This document shows positions 15,973 through 24,672 of a stretch of DNA of 64,000 bases, piece by piece. Source of the stretch: Salinigranum marinum (GTDB lineage Archaea > Halobacteriota > Halobacteria > Halobacteriales > Haloferacaceae); assembly GCF_024228675.1 (NCBI RefSeq), contig NZ_CP100461.1, positions 186,001 to 250,000 on the forward strand, in the 5' to 3' direction. Under the pieces are notes generated by a model. The model did not search any database. It saw only the letters and a list, made by a program, of their open reading frames with translations, and was not told the origin of the DNA. A program made the position numbers and the translations under genes. Positions within the stretch are counted from its first letter, which is position 1; every line of letters starts with the position of its first letter.

Positions 15973-18093
15973 ATGTACAGGGAGGACGGTCAACTACGTC
16001 GGCGGTGGTTGTTGAAAGCGGTCGGAAGCGGGGCTCTCGTGGGCGGGCTCGCGGGCTGTCAGGCCCGTGGGCCGGGCGACGATGGCGGCGGTAGTGACGG
16101 CGACGGCGGATCGGTGAGCGGGTCGGTTGGCCCGCTCACGGTCACTCTCACCGGCGTCGACCCGTGCCAGCCGATACGGGATCTCTTCGAGGCCTACCAC
16201 GAGAACTCCCCGGTCGTCGTGACGGCGACAGGGACGCCCGGCGGCGACGCCGCCGGCACTTGTGGCACGCTGTTCGGTGATCCTCACGTTCGCACCGTCG
16301 ACGGGAACCGGTACGACTTCATGGGCGCCGGCGAGTTCGTCGCGCTCGAATCGACGAGCGACGACCTGGCCGTCCAGGTCCGGATGGAGCCATGGGGCGA
16401 CAGCGAGCGGGTGTCGGTGCTCACGGCGGTCGCCGCCCGGGTGGGTGCGAGCGAGGTCCAGGTGTCCGCCGAGGGCGGGGATCGGGACCTGTTGCTCGTC
16501 GACGGCGTCGCGAGGGTGGTACCAGTCGGCGAGGTCATCGAACTCGACGGCGGGGCCATCCTCCGGAGCGAAGACGTGGTCGGCCTCGTCTGGGCCGACG
16601 GCACCGTGGTCGCTGTCACCGTCGGGCGATCCCTGGACCTGACGGTCGCACACCCCGACGGACGGGCCGGCGAATTCCAGGGGTTGCTCGGGAATGGCAA
16701 CGGAGACGCGGGCGACGACCTCGTCACGCGCGGCGGCGAGGCCGTCGCGGAGACGTTCGAGGGGCTCTACGGCGACTTCGCCGCGGACTGGCGAATCGAC
16801 GCTGAGAGCTCGCTGTTCGCCTACGCCGATGGCGAGTCGACGGCGACGTACACCGACCGCTCGTTCCCCGCGGCACCGCCACCGGAACTCGACGATGAGA
16901 AGCGCCAGGCGGCCGAACGGGCCTGCTTCGACGCGGGCGTCAGGGACCCGGACTTCCTCGGGGACTGCGTGCTGGACGTCGGACTGACCGGTGACGACGG
17001 GTTCGCGGCGCGCGCGGCCGGGGCCCAGCCTCGGCGGGCGACGACCGTTGGCACTGGTCCCGCCTCGGTCGAGACACCCGCCGCGCTCCGACGCGGTGAC
17101 GCGGCTCGGACCGGGTCGATGACAGTCGACGGGCCCATCGAGGGGGCCCTGGAGTGGAGTTCCGAGCGGGACTTCTTTCGCCCCTCGATGCCGGTCGCGG
17201 GTGACTCGGTCGTCGTCGTGGCGGCTGACGAGTCGGTCACGGCACTCGACTCGACGGACGGTACGACCCGCTGGTCCGTGTCTGTCCAGACGCCCGGAGC
17301 GGCGCCGACCGTCGCGGGGCCGGTCGTCTACGCACCGACGCGGGCGGGACTGCTGGCACTCTCGACGGCGGACGGGACCGAACACTGGCGGCTGCGCGCC
17401 TTCGCCGACGAGGACGTGGCGTCGCCGGTCGTGGCCGACGACACCGTCTACGTCTCGCTCGACGTCGACGATGTCGCCGTCGTCGTCGCCGCCGACGCCA
17501 CCACCGGCGCCCTCCGATGGGAACGAGTGCTCGGGCGCGGGGACGTGAGCGCTGTCAGCCTGGCGGACGGGTCACTGTTCATCGCCCACGGCGGGACCGT
17601 CGCGGCCCTCGACCACGAGGACGGCACGGAGCAGTGGCGCACGGCTGCCCCCTTCGGTGTCGGGTCGGCGCTGGCGGTCGCCGACGGAACTGTCTACGCC
17701 ACGGGCACCAACGGGGGCGTCGTCGCGTTCGACGCGGGCACTGGCCAACGAGGCTTCTACTTCGAGGCGGACTTCTGGTGGTCGGCCCCCGCGGTCGACA
17801 CCGACCGGGTGTACGCCGGGAGCGGGGACGTCGCCTACGGTCTGGACCGACGGAACGGATCACTCGTCTGGGAACGCCCGACAGAGTCGATTCTGCGCGA
17901 CCCCATCGTCGCCGGGGGGCGAGTGTACGCGACGACACAGCGCGCCGAGCTCGTCGCGTTCGATGCTGCGGCCGGCGAGGAGGAACTCCGCGTTTCGCTC
18001 CCCGGCCGGGGGGGGATCGACACCGGTCCGTACCTCACTGGTGACCGACTGTACGTCACGAGTCCCGACGGGAACGTACTGGCCTACCGGTGA
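15973..18093 (+). CDS. Tat lipoprotein: von Willebrand type D domain fused to PQQ-like beta-propeller
   Basis: The 706-residue protein starts with a twin-arginine signal (RRRWLLKAVGSGALVGG) and a lipobox ending at C29. A VWD domain covers about 97-255: CGTLFGDPHVRTVDGNRYDF opens it and LLGNGNGDAGDDLV is the calcium-loop segment. A short Cys-containing stretch follows (about 300-335, ERACFDAG and FLGDCVLD), reminiscent of the C8-like segment after VWD domains. The C-terminal half (about 380-706) has repeats of the type ALDSTDGTTRWSV, AFDAGTGQRGF and AFDAAAGEEEL, typical of PQQ-like propellers such as BamB. It is predicted to be membrane-anchored and outward-facing. The combination is unusual; I infer an adhesion or scaffold role. 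Confidence 0.85.
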   Translation: MYREDGQLRRRWLLKAVGSGALVGGLAGCQARGPGDDGGGSDGDGGSVSGSVGPLTVTLTGVDPCQPIRDLFEAYHENSPVVVTATGTPGGDAAGTCGTLFGDPHVRTVDGNRYDFMGAGEFVALESTSDDLAVQVRMEPWGDSERVSVLTAVAARVGASEVQVSAEGGDRDLLLVDGVARVVPVGEVIELDGGAILRSEDVVGLVWADGTVVAVTVGRSLDLTVAHPDGRAGEFQGLLGNGNGDAGDDLVTRGGEAVAETFEGLYGDFAADWRIDAESSLFAYADGESTATYTDRSFPAAPPPELDDEKRQAAERACFDAGVRDPDFLGDCVLDVGLTGDDGFAARAAGAQPRRATTVGTGPASVETPAALRRGDAARTGSMTVDGPIEGALEWSSERDFFRPSMPVAGDSVVVVAADESVTALDSTDGTTRWSVSVQTPGAAPTVAGPVVYAPTRAGLLALSTADGTEHWRLRAFADEDVASPVVADDTVYVSLDVDDVAVVVAADATTGALRWERVLGRGDVSAVSLADGSLFIAHGGTVAALDHEDGTEQWRTAAPFGVGSALAVADGTVYATGTNGGVVAFDAGTGQRGFYFEADFWWSAPAVDTDRVYAGSGDVAYGLDRRNGSLVWERPTESILRDPIVAGGRVYATTQRAELVAFDAAAGEEELRVSLPGRGGIDTGPYLTGDRLYVTSPDGNVLAYR

Positions 18094-18218
18094 GAGACCC
18101 CGTCCTGGGCCCCGGTCAATCGAACTCCACGCAGGTACGTGTGGTCGGAGACACGGCATCGACGAGTATCGGTGTCATCTCCGAGACAGCCCTTACTCAC
18201 ATATATCTGAGAAATACG

Positions 18219-18228
18219 AAAATATATT
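18219..18228 (+). promoter_or_regulatory. TATA box of the winged-helix gene
   Basis: AAAATATATT is centred about 27 bases before the ATG at 18251, consistent with a leaderless transcript. Confidence 0.65.
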
Positions 18229-18250
18229 GATAACGACCACCGAGAGAGGT

Positions 18251-18775
18251 ATGACCGAGTTCGATCCAGCCCCCGAGTCTGATACCCAGCGACGGTGGCA
18301 GACGGGAACAGACACGTTCGATCGCGTCTACGACGTCGTTCTCGGGGTGACGTCTCCGACTGCGTACACCGAGATCGCCGAGCTTGCCGACTGCTCGCCA
18401 AACGCCGCGAAAAAGCACCTCGACCGTCTCACGGAGATGGGCATCGCCCGAGCCAACAGAGAGAGTCGCCCGGCGACCTACGAACGAAACGAGGGATACC
18501 TCGAATGGCAGGACGCCAGCCGGATCGCAACCGAGCTCTCCGTCGAAGCGATCATCGACCGTGTGGAGGCGCTCGAAGCGCAGCGGACGGAGTACGAAGC
18601 ACGGTTCGAGACGAGGGATCCGGCAACTGTCTCGGTGTTCGACCAGGGTGATCACGAAACGATCCACGAGCGGATGACTGCAGTCAGCGAGTGGCAGGGC
18701 GTGATTCGAGACATCCAGCTGTACGAACTCGCGCGCCAGCTCTCCCAGAACGACGGGCATCTGCTTCCGGCTTGA
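18251..18775 (+). CDS. winged-helix protein (DUF7342-like), C terminus altered by repeat
   Basis: The 174-residue protein has an N-terminal winged helix (about 20-80) with EIAELADCSPNAAKKHLDRL as its recognition region, then a charged helical region (VEALEAQRTEYEARF). It resembles the DUF7342-type haloarchaeal regulators, soluble proteins thought to bind DNA. Its stop codon TGA (18773-18775) lies inside the 48-base repeat that starts at 18772. The native C terminus was therefore probably truncated or replaced by the repeat. Function is otherwise unknown, and the target genes are not apparent. It stands alone, between two genes or remnants with no shared orientation. Confidence 0.75.
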   Translation: MTEFDPAPESDTQRRWQTGTDTFDRVYDVVLGVTSPTAYTEIAELADCSPNAAKKHLDRLTEMGIARANRESRPATYERNEGYLEWQDASRIATELSVEAIIDRVEALEAQRTEYEARFETRDPATVSVFDQGDHETIHERMTAVSEWQGVIRDIQLYELARQLSQNDGHLLPA

Positions 18776-18819
18776 CATCCTCCCCGCCCTAAAGGGCGAG
18801 GATTCCCCGAAGGGGATAG
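18772..18819 (+). repeat. 48-base palindromic element end, copy 2
   Basis: Identical over 48 bases to the reverse complement of 1561-1608. On the minus strand, sequence just upstream of it (about 18820-18990) reads as a weak open stretch ending GESSPFRAGRMS, which is like the decayed tail found after haloarchaeal tnpB genes. It supplies the stop codon of the winged-helix gene. Confidence 0.75.
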
Positions 18820-19026
18820 CAACTGACTGCCCCACGTCTCGCGGTTGAATGACGGCTAACCTGCAGTTGTGCGTTCGTTCGAGTACGTGAAGAGATGCGC
18901 TCTGTATCTCCCAGGGTCGAACTTGATCTCCCGGAATACGGTGCGACCGATCATACAGAGTACTGATGGTTTGTGAAGCAGGACGACTCGGCGCGTGTCG
19001 GCCCTTCGATTGTGTTCTTGATCGGG

Positions 19027-19380
19027 TCACAGCACGAGAACAATGTGGAGAGCGCCGAGCAGAGACCCACCGACGATCCAGAACCGGGAGAACCAGTTGT
19101 CGAACTCGATCAGGGGATGACTCCGGAGACCGAGATGCAAGAGTCCGTGGACGATCGCGAACGAAGCCACACCCAGCTGAAACGCTGGTGACTCCGCGTA
19201 CACCAGCAGTAGGACGAACAGCGGCGCGTGCAGACCGATGAACAGCCGATACGCGGTTTCGTCGTCAGTTCCCATCGGTGCGAAGAAGAACCGCCATTCG
19301 CGCTGGCGAATCGCATCGAGTTCGTGGACGAGCAAAAACGCGACCACCCCCGAGAACAGCACTGCTGATACGGTGACCAT
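19027..19380 (-). CDS. small membrane protein, DUF6713-like
   Basis: A 117-residue protein with about four hydrophobic helices. The conserved features LLVHELDAIRQREWRFF and VHGLLHLGLRSHP (His-rich) resemble the DUF6713 family, also described as HXXEE-type membrane proteins. Function is unknown. No partner gene is evident; the quinone reductase beyond is on the same strand but about 100 bases away and upstream. The start at 19380 is the only in-frame one that keeps the first helix. Confidence 0.65.
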   Translation of the reverse strand: MVTVSAVLFSGVVAFLLVHELDAIRQREWRFFFAPMGTDDETAYRLFIGLHAPLFVLLLVYAESPAFQLGVASFAIVHGLLHLGLRSHPLIEFDNWFSRFWIVGGSLLGALHIVLVL

Positions 19381-19484
19381 GTCGGAGAGTTGCTCGCTAA
19401 ATTATAAGAGATTTAGCGGGCAACGTCGGCGCGGCCACAACCACAGGCTCGTTCTCCACGCCAGTGGCTGCCCGAACCCGCCGA

Positions 19485-20456
19485 TCAATCCATCGTGACG
19501 ACGACGCTGCCAGTCTTGTGGCCGACGTCGACGTATCGGTGTGCGTCGGCGATGTCGTCGAGCGAGTACGTTCGGTCGATCACCGGACGGAACTGTCCTC
19601 TTTCGACGAGATCTCGCAGTGCAACGAGGTGTGAGCGTTTCGTGCGCTTCGATGACAGCCCGGTGGCCGCGAAGATCGCCCGCCTGTCGCCGACCACCCG
19701 GGTCCAGACCATCCGGAGCAGGATCCCCACGGAAGGGACCGTCGTCAGGTAGCGACCACCCGTGGTGAGCGACGCTTTGCACTCGGGGTACGAGCGCTTC
19801 CCCACGGCATCGAAGATCACGTCGTACGTCGCACCGGTCGTCGTGAAGTCCGTGCGCGTGTAGTCGATCACCGTCTCGGCGCCGAGCGACCGCACGAACT
19901 CGACCTTCGCGGTACTGCAGACGCCGGTGACCGTCGCACCGAACTCCGTCGCGAGTTGGACGGCGGCCGTCCCGACCGATCCGGACGCGCCGTTGATGAG
20001 GACGGAGTCGCCCGCCTGGACGTGCGCGTGATCTTTCACGAACGCCATCGCGGTCAATCCGCCGTCACAGACGGCCGCGGCTTCGTCGTACGTGAGGTTC
20101 GACGGCATGATCGTCACGGCTCCGTTTTCGGGCAGGCAGAGGTACTCGGCGTGTGCACCGCTTCCAGGCGCGGTCGTGCCGAACACGGCGTCGCCCGGTG
20201 CGAACTGCACGACGTCCTGGCCGACCGCCTCGATCTCCCCAGCGAACACGTCGCCAGGTATCCCGTTGGGTCGTCTCAGACCGCTGAAGAACCGAATCGG
20301 GAAGGGACTGCCCTCGCGCGCGGCCGAGTCTGGCGGCCCGACGACCGCCGCCCGAACCCGAACAAGCACCTCGTCGTCGTCAGGCACCGGCTTCGCCACC
20401 TCGTCCACGTGAAGGACATCCGGTGAGCCGTACGCCCCGGCCACGACGGCTCGCAT
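19485..20456 (-). CDS. NAD(P)-dependent quinone oxidoreductase, MDR superfamily
   Basis: The 323-residue protein belongs to the zinc-independent quinone-reductase branch of the medium-chain dehydrogenases. It has an N-terminal GroES-like half (EVLVRVRAAVVGPPD, GDVFAGEIEAVGQ) and a Rossmann half with NGASGSVGTAAVQLA. The usual zinc ligands are absent. It ends RYVDVGHKTGSVVVTMD, as in the family. ATG at 20456 (MRAVVAGAYGSPDV) starts the conserved core, and an upstream ATG at 20501 would add 15 residues. The substrate, quinone or enone, is unknown. Upstream sequence to 21.0 kb is gene-poor. Confidence 0.85.
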   Translation of the reverse strand: MRAVVAGAYGSPDVLHVDEVAKPVPDDDEVLVRVRAAVVGPPDSAAREGSPFPIRFFSGLRRPNGIPGDVFAGEIEAVGQDVVQFAPGDAVFGTTAPGSGAHAEYLCLPENGAVTIMPSNLTYDEAAAVCDGGLTAMAFVKDHAHVQAGDSVLINGASGSVGTAAVQLATEFGATVTGVCSTAKVEFVRSLGAETVIDYTRTDFTTTGATYDVIFDAVGKRSYPECKASLTTGGRYLTTVPSVGILLRMVWTRVVGDRRAIFAATGLSSKRTKRSHLVALRDLVERGQFRPVIDRTYSLDDIADAHRYVDVGHKTGSVVVTMD

Positions 20457-21010
20457 CTGCGTTCGGCCCTGGGTTGACTTCTCTCCGACACTCGTTGTCA
20501 TCGCGGAGTACGGTACGACGTGTGAGAGCATGAACTCCGCTGCCCTGCTCACGAGTTTTCGTGGCGAAATCGAACAGCCAGATAGATATGCGCAGATAAA
20601 ACAATATAATGGATGGCAATAGCCCGACTGTTAACCCACGGATGACGAACGTAGTTCACCTTCTTCACGAGGGTGATGATTTCATTTTCGATAACGTTTC
20701 GCTCGTCAGTATACAGCCACGCGAATGATTCAGACCGGAAGACAGCGATCACATAAACGTCATCATTGCACGATGACTCGGAGACTGAGAGGCCGTATTT
20801 CTCAGTACGCAGTTGGACACATTCGGTCGCCTAATCGGCCCCATCCCGTTCGAGGAACTGGACACCGTGCAGGAATACTCTCTCGAATAATATTGCGTGA
20901 TTAATTCAAGATCACTGCCCGCAGACTCGGATATCGGTCGCGCCGAACGGCACGAAAATCCGCGCTGCCGTGTTTATAACCTACCCTCTTCTGGTCGGGT
21001 CACAGAAGTT
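20457..21010. other. gene-poor stretch, AT-richer, with one remnant
   Basis: Apart from a short C-terminal remnant at 20789-20890, no gene is supported here. Composition is AT-richer than the neighbouring genes, and the element end at 21011 closes it. It looks like an insertion scar. Confidence 0.5.
20789..20890 (+). pseudogene. C-terminal remnant of unidentified protein
   Basis: The frame ends with LDTFGRLIGPIPFEELDTV and a stop at 20888-20890, preceded by a stop at 20786. The segment looks like real coding sequence, as it has normal codon use and amphipathic pattern. It may be the tail of a MazF/PemK-like toxin, but that identification is weak. Confidence 0.3.
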
Positions 21011-21050
21011 CGAGGCGGAAGCCCACGACGTCAGTCGTGGGTAGTTCACG
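21011..21050 (+). repeat. palindromic element end, copy 2
   Basis: The core CCCACGAC-GTCA-GTCGTGGG is preceded by CGAGGCGGAAG. The first 29 bases are identical to the inverted copy at 30150-30122. It is downstream of the FGGY kinase 3' end, and with the 30111 copy it brackets the PTS region. Confidence 0.7.
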
Positions 21051-21100
21051 CCTGGTCTTCGATCCGGTACACGATCAGTTGAGACCACCAGACTCTCTGG

Positions 21101-22564
21101 TCAGGACTCGTGGCGATAGAGCGTGGCGATATCTCGCCACTGGTCGAAGTACGACTCTCGAGTGTCTGCGTAGTGTTCGGTGATCTCTCGTTCCGGTTCG
21201 ACGATGTCTCGTCGCCGGAGGAGTCGGTCCTTCGCCTCCTCGGGTGAGTTGTACACCGACGAAATGAGCGTCGCCGGAATCACGAGCCCTGCGATGGTCC
21301 GTGGCTCCATCTCGATGATCGAGCGGCCCCAGATCGACGCCCGATGCTCGTTCCACCACTCGTACGTGTCGTCCGGCGTCGGAGCGTCGTCGTTCAGCAG
21401 GCGGACCTCGTCGATGGTCGTGTCGAAGTGTTCTTCGATGAGCGAGATGTACGTCCACTCCGCGAGGATAATGCCCGTCGTGAGCCCGCGAGCCAATTTC
21501 CCGTGAACGGTCTCGGTCGACAGCGACCGGTCATACCGCAGTCCGAGGAGTGAACCCCCGATCCGTTGGTCGAAGAACGGGCCGCGGTTCCCTTCGAGAA
21601 ACATCTCGTACTCTTCGCCGGGAGACGTCGACCGCGCAAGTTCGAGACCGCGCTCTGGCGTGGTCTGGAGAACTCTGTCGAAGAACCATCGCAGCGCCTC
21701 TCCGCTGTCGAACGCCGCCCCCGAGAGATACCCCTTGAGCGGGTGGCGGTGGTAGTACAGCGCCTCGTGTGGTTTGATGGTCTCGGAGACGTACTTCACC
21801 ACGCTCGCTCCGCCGAACGTGACGCTGAAATCGCCCGGTTCGAAACAGCCGTTCGCGAGTACGAACGCGTTTCCGTCGGTCAGGCCCTGAAAGAGACGGA
21901 GGTTGTCCAATCCCGTGCGCTGGGCGAGTTCACTGTCGGCTGTTCCGACAAACGAACCTGGTGGCCGAATGGTCGGTAAGAGCTCTGGGTCGAGGTCGAC
22001 GCACTCGTAGAGAGACTCGAACCACTCGGGAACTGACGCCGTCACGTCAGCTCCGAACTTCAGGGCGTTTGTCCAGTCGGTCTCGATATCTCTCCATCTG
22101 GTGGAACTCCCGTAGTAGAGCCGGTACAACAGCCACGTCGTCGGACTCAGTATCCACTCAACCTTCGCGAACTGCTCGGGGTGTTCCTCTCGGAGACGAA
22201 GTATCTTCGAGAGAGGGGCAGTGGGCGAGAGCGCGATATCCATGCCGCTCACGTCCTCGGTGTCGACCATGGTCTCGAGATACTCGGACTGCTCGGGTGC
22301 ACTCTCGTAGTACATCTGCGGTGGGAATATCGGCTCGCCGTACTCGTCGACGAGGAGCGTCGTCCCGGACGTGCTCGCGACAGAACACACCCCGTTCCGC
22401 GGAAGTGACGGCGTCGCCTCCCGAAGTGCTCGTTCCCACGCGACGGTCGTCTGGTCCGTCACCTCCGCCTTCCCGTTGGCGATCATCTCGCCGTCCAGAT
22501 CGTACGCTCCCACGTGTATGGTAGATGGGCTGAGATAGATCCCTACAAGGTGGGGCGAATCCAT
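21101..22564 (-). CDS. FGGY-family carbohydrate kinase
   Basis: The 487-residue protein has the two-lobe FGGY/actin-like ATPase layout. The N-terminal lobe opens with LVGIYLSPSTIHVGAYDLDG, and the C-terminal lobe holds DFSVTFGGASVVKYVS (a phosphate-binding segment) and RGLTTGIILAEW. It falls between xylulokinase and related ribulo- or erythritol kinases, and the usual catalytic Asp region near GLTDGNAFVLA is present. The sugar is not determined. ATG at 22564 is used because MDSPHLV starts the fold. It lies inside the bracketed island but faces the other way from the PTS genes, with a 1 kb remnant stretch between, so a metabolic link is only inferred. Confidence 0.75.
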   Translation of the reverse strand: MDSPHLVGIYLSPSTIHVGAYDLDGEMIANGKAEVTDQTTVAWERALREATPSLPRNGVCSVASTSGTTLLVDEYGEPIFPPQMYYESAPEQSEYLETMVDTEDVSGMDIALSPTAPLSKILRLREEHPEQFAKVEWILSPTTWLLYRLYYGSSTRWRDIETDWTNALKFGADVTASVPEWFESLYECVDLDPELLPTIRPPGSFVGTADSELAQRTGLDNLRLFQGLTDGNAFVLANGCFEPGDFSVTFGGASVVKYVSETIKPHEALYYHRHPLKGYLSGAAFDSGEALRWFFDRVLQTTPERGLELARSTSPGEEYEMFLEGNRGPFFDQRIGGSLLGLRYDRSLSTETVHGKLARGLTTGIILAEWTYISLIEEHFDTTIDEVRLLNDDAPTPDDTYEWWNEHRASIWGRSIIEMEPRTIAGLVIPATLISSVYNSPEEAKDRLLRRRDIVEPEREITEHYADTRESYFDQWRDIATLYRHES

Positions 22565-23602
22565 GCCGGTAACTCCCACCGGAAACTCATGTACTTTACC
22601 CGGCAGCAGAGGAAACGTTTCGTAGAATCAAATATCAGCAGGCAAATTTAAACGACCAAAATCGTAAAATAATTGAATAATATTTAGAGATACTGTTACT
22701 AATTTGCGGAATAATTAGATATCGTGGTTACTACATGTAAAATACGCACAGACCAAGTATTCACAAAGTAGAACAGCTATTCTGTAATATAAAAACCGAA
22801 TTCACCCGCATTGACCGAGTGGATCACGACGAGATACGACGCAAGGAACTTCGACCACTCGTGATCGATGTCGGCGTGCGCCAAACATTACACCAACATG
22901 GTTGTACAGAGTTCCTGACGCGGTCACCACACCCTCAACTCTCATTCTCGTTGGGGCCCACCTCCTGGGCAGGTGGAGATCAGGATCGAAGTGGAACTTC
23001 TTCGGTGAGAGCGGGCCCCCGATCGTGATCGAGGTCCACATGGTCGCGTCCAGTGCTCACTAATTCAGCACACTCGTTTGATCTCCTATGATCGCCGACG
23101 GAACCGCGGAGTTCGTCCGACTCGTCGCCGGTCGTGACAGTGGGACATTACTAAGCGCACAGATCGTCGGCCCCGAGGCGTCAGAATTGGTCGGCGAAGT
23201 TCGTTCCCGCTGACGACGCGGGTTTCCGATCCTGTGGACAGCAGTGGCTCGTCGTCTGCTCGGGACTGCTCACGGGGATGTCACCCACGACCTTGGTCGC
23301 GTCGTCGCGCCGTTTCGCGGGACCGTGGTAGACCGTCTCCTCCGTCCTCGGGACGGTGTATCTCCCGAACGGCACCGTCCTCACGCGCCTCGATTTCGTT
23401 GGTCACCTCTGAGGATTCGATCAGTGCGATGATGTCTCCGGACCGCCTCCGTCGCGTGCGTCTGGCCGTCCGTGTGGTGGACGCCAGCCCGCGATCTGTG
23501 TTTGATAAAAGAATAATCGTTCTGTATTCGAAAAAAGATTCCCGACGCGGTCAGACGAAGGCATTACAGACGTACGATCGTAAAATACGGGCAGCGTCCG
23601 CG
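22565..23602. other. 1 kb gene-poor stretch with gene debris
   Basis: The part from about 22620 to 22800 is strikingly AT-rich for this genome and has no coding frame. The rest is GC-rich but only short frames occur. One clear fragment (23088-23213) is the tail of a dihydrolipoamide dehydrogenase. Other short frames at 22819-23028 and 23181-23384 match nothing I recognise. Confidence 0.6.
23088..23213 (+). pseudogene. C-terminal fragment of a dihydrolipoamide dehydrogenase
   Basis: Forty-one codons end in FVRLVAGRDSGTLLSAQIVG and PEASELVGEV, the dimerisation-domain signature of pyridine nucleotide-disulfide oxidoreductases such as Lpd. It lacks the FAD and NAD domains, and a stop codon precedes the first Met by two codons. 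The last 40-50 residues of the family are missing. It is a stranded fragment, left by recombination or deletion next to the PTS genes. Confidence 0.7.
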
Positions 23603-24367
23603 TCAGGAGTTCTGGACGTGGAGTTCGATGACGTTCGTCGCGCTCCGCACCATATCCGGGATCTCGTTATAAAACTCGTCGTCGTCCATCCGGGTTACGG
23701 GAACCGAGATACTGACGGCTCCGAGGACGCTCTGGTCTTCACCCATGATCGGCGCACCGATGCAGCGGAGACCGCTGATGTGTTCCTCGTCGTCGACCGC
23801 GAATCCGCGGTCCCTGACCACCTGCAACTGGTCCAGCAGTTGATCCCTGTCGGTGATGCTCTTGTCTGTCTTCGCCGGGAGCCCGTGCCGCTCGACGATC
23901 TCGTCGAGTCGTTCGACGGAGACGTGTGCGAGAATCGCCTTCCCGGAGGCCGTGAGGTGGAGCGGCCGCCGCACGCCGGGATAGATGTCGAGATTGACCG
24001 CCTTGTCGCCTTTTTTACAGACGAGGTAGACGCCGTGGCCGTACTCCTCGACGACCAGGTTCGCGAGTTCACCGGTCTGGGCGGCGAGTCGTTCGATCTC
24101 CGGTACCGAGATACTGTAGAGGGCCTGCTGATCGCGTGCGCGTCCGCCGAACTCCAGGAGCCGCAGACCCAGTGTGTATTCGGTACCACGCTGGACGACC
24201 ATCTCCTCGGACACGAGCGTACTCAGGTGGTTGTGGACGGTGCTCTTGTTCATTTCGACGGCCGATGCGAGTTCTGTCACCCCCGCGCTGCCCATCCTCC
24301 TGAGTTCGTCGAGTAAACGGATCGTTTTCTGGCTCGTCGTGACCGGGTTTTTTGGCTCGTTCTTCAT
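23603..24367 (-). CDS. IclR-family transcription regulator
   Basis: The 254-residue protein has an N-terminal winged helix (about 12-70, ELASAVEMNKSTVHNHLSTL) and the IclR effector domain (about 80-250), which includes NLVVEEYGHGVYLVC, HLTASGKAILAH and VSVPVTRMDDDE. The ATG at 24367 is preferred over one 24 bases upstream, because the helix-turn-helix follows closely. It is divergent from the YjbQ-aldolase-TIM-PTS genes and is the natural regulator of that operon. A nested inverted repeat (24396-24423) lies in its promoter. IclR proteins usually bind small carboxylates or sugar acids, so a catabolic intermediate could be the effector. Confidence 0.85.
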   Translation of the reverse strand: MKNEPKNPVTTSQKTIRLLDELRRMGSAGVTELASAVEMNKSTVHNHLSTLVSEEMVVQRGTEYTLGLRLLEFGGRARDQQALYSISVPEIERLAAQTGELANLVVEEYGHGVYLVCKKGDKAVNLDIYPGVRRPLHLTASGKAILAHVSVERLDEIVERHGLPAKTDKSITDRDQLLDQLQVVRDRGFAVDDEEHISGLRCIGAPIMGEDQSVLGAVSISVPVTRMDDDEFYNEIPDMVRSATNVIELHVQNS

Positions 24368-24395
24368 GAACGTCCCTTTTGATTCAATCATAAAA

Positions 24396-24423
24396 AGTGT
24401 TGTTCTTGCTTTCAGAACACTTG
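24396..24423. promoter_or_regulatory. inverted repeat, candidate IclR operator
   Basis: AAGTGTT (24396-24402) and AACACTT (24417-24423) are exact inverted partners, and within them GTTCT (24403-24407) pairs with AGAAC (24415-24419). It lies about 30 bases upstream of the IclR start and beside the minus-strand TATA-like CTTTTTATGATT, so it could block or recruit the promoter. Confidence 0.55.
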
Positions 24424-24672
24424 TTCAGTATTTCTGCAGTGCGGATCTAGCGACGAACCGATGCGAATCAGAGTCGAACAGTAGTTCGACCGGCGTGAAT
24501 CCGAATGAGAGCCCGTTCTGAAAAAGGAAATGAGGACTCGTCGAGCCGAGTCATGTGGGGGAGTCCGAGCGGTCGGAGATCCGCTCATCGGTGCAGGACG
24601 GCGAAGCCAGGTAACACTCCGGCCGGCGTTGAGACGACAAGTTATTTGTCAGCCGCCCTTGTTCTGAGCGAC

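Noticed and set aside
1561-18819. Composite transposon bounded by the two 48-base repeats
   Set aside because: Content is ordinary chromosomal genes, no target duplication was seen, and such ends occur as solitary copies in haloarchaea.
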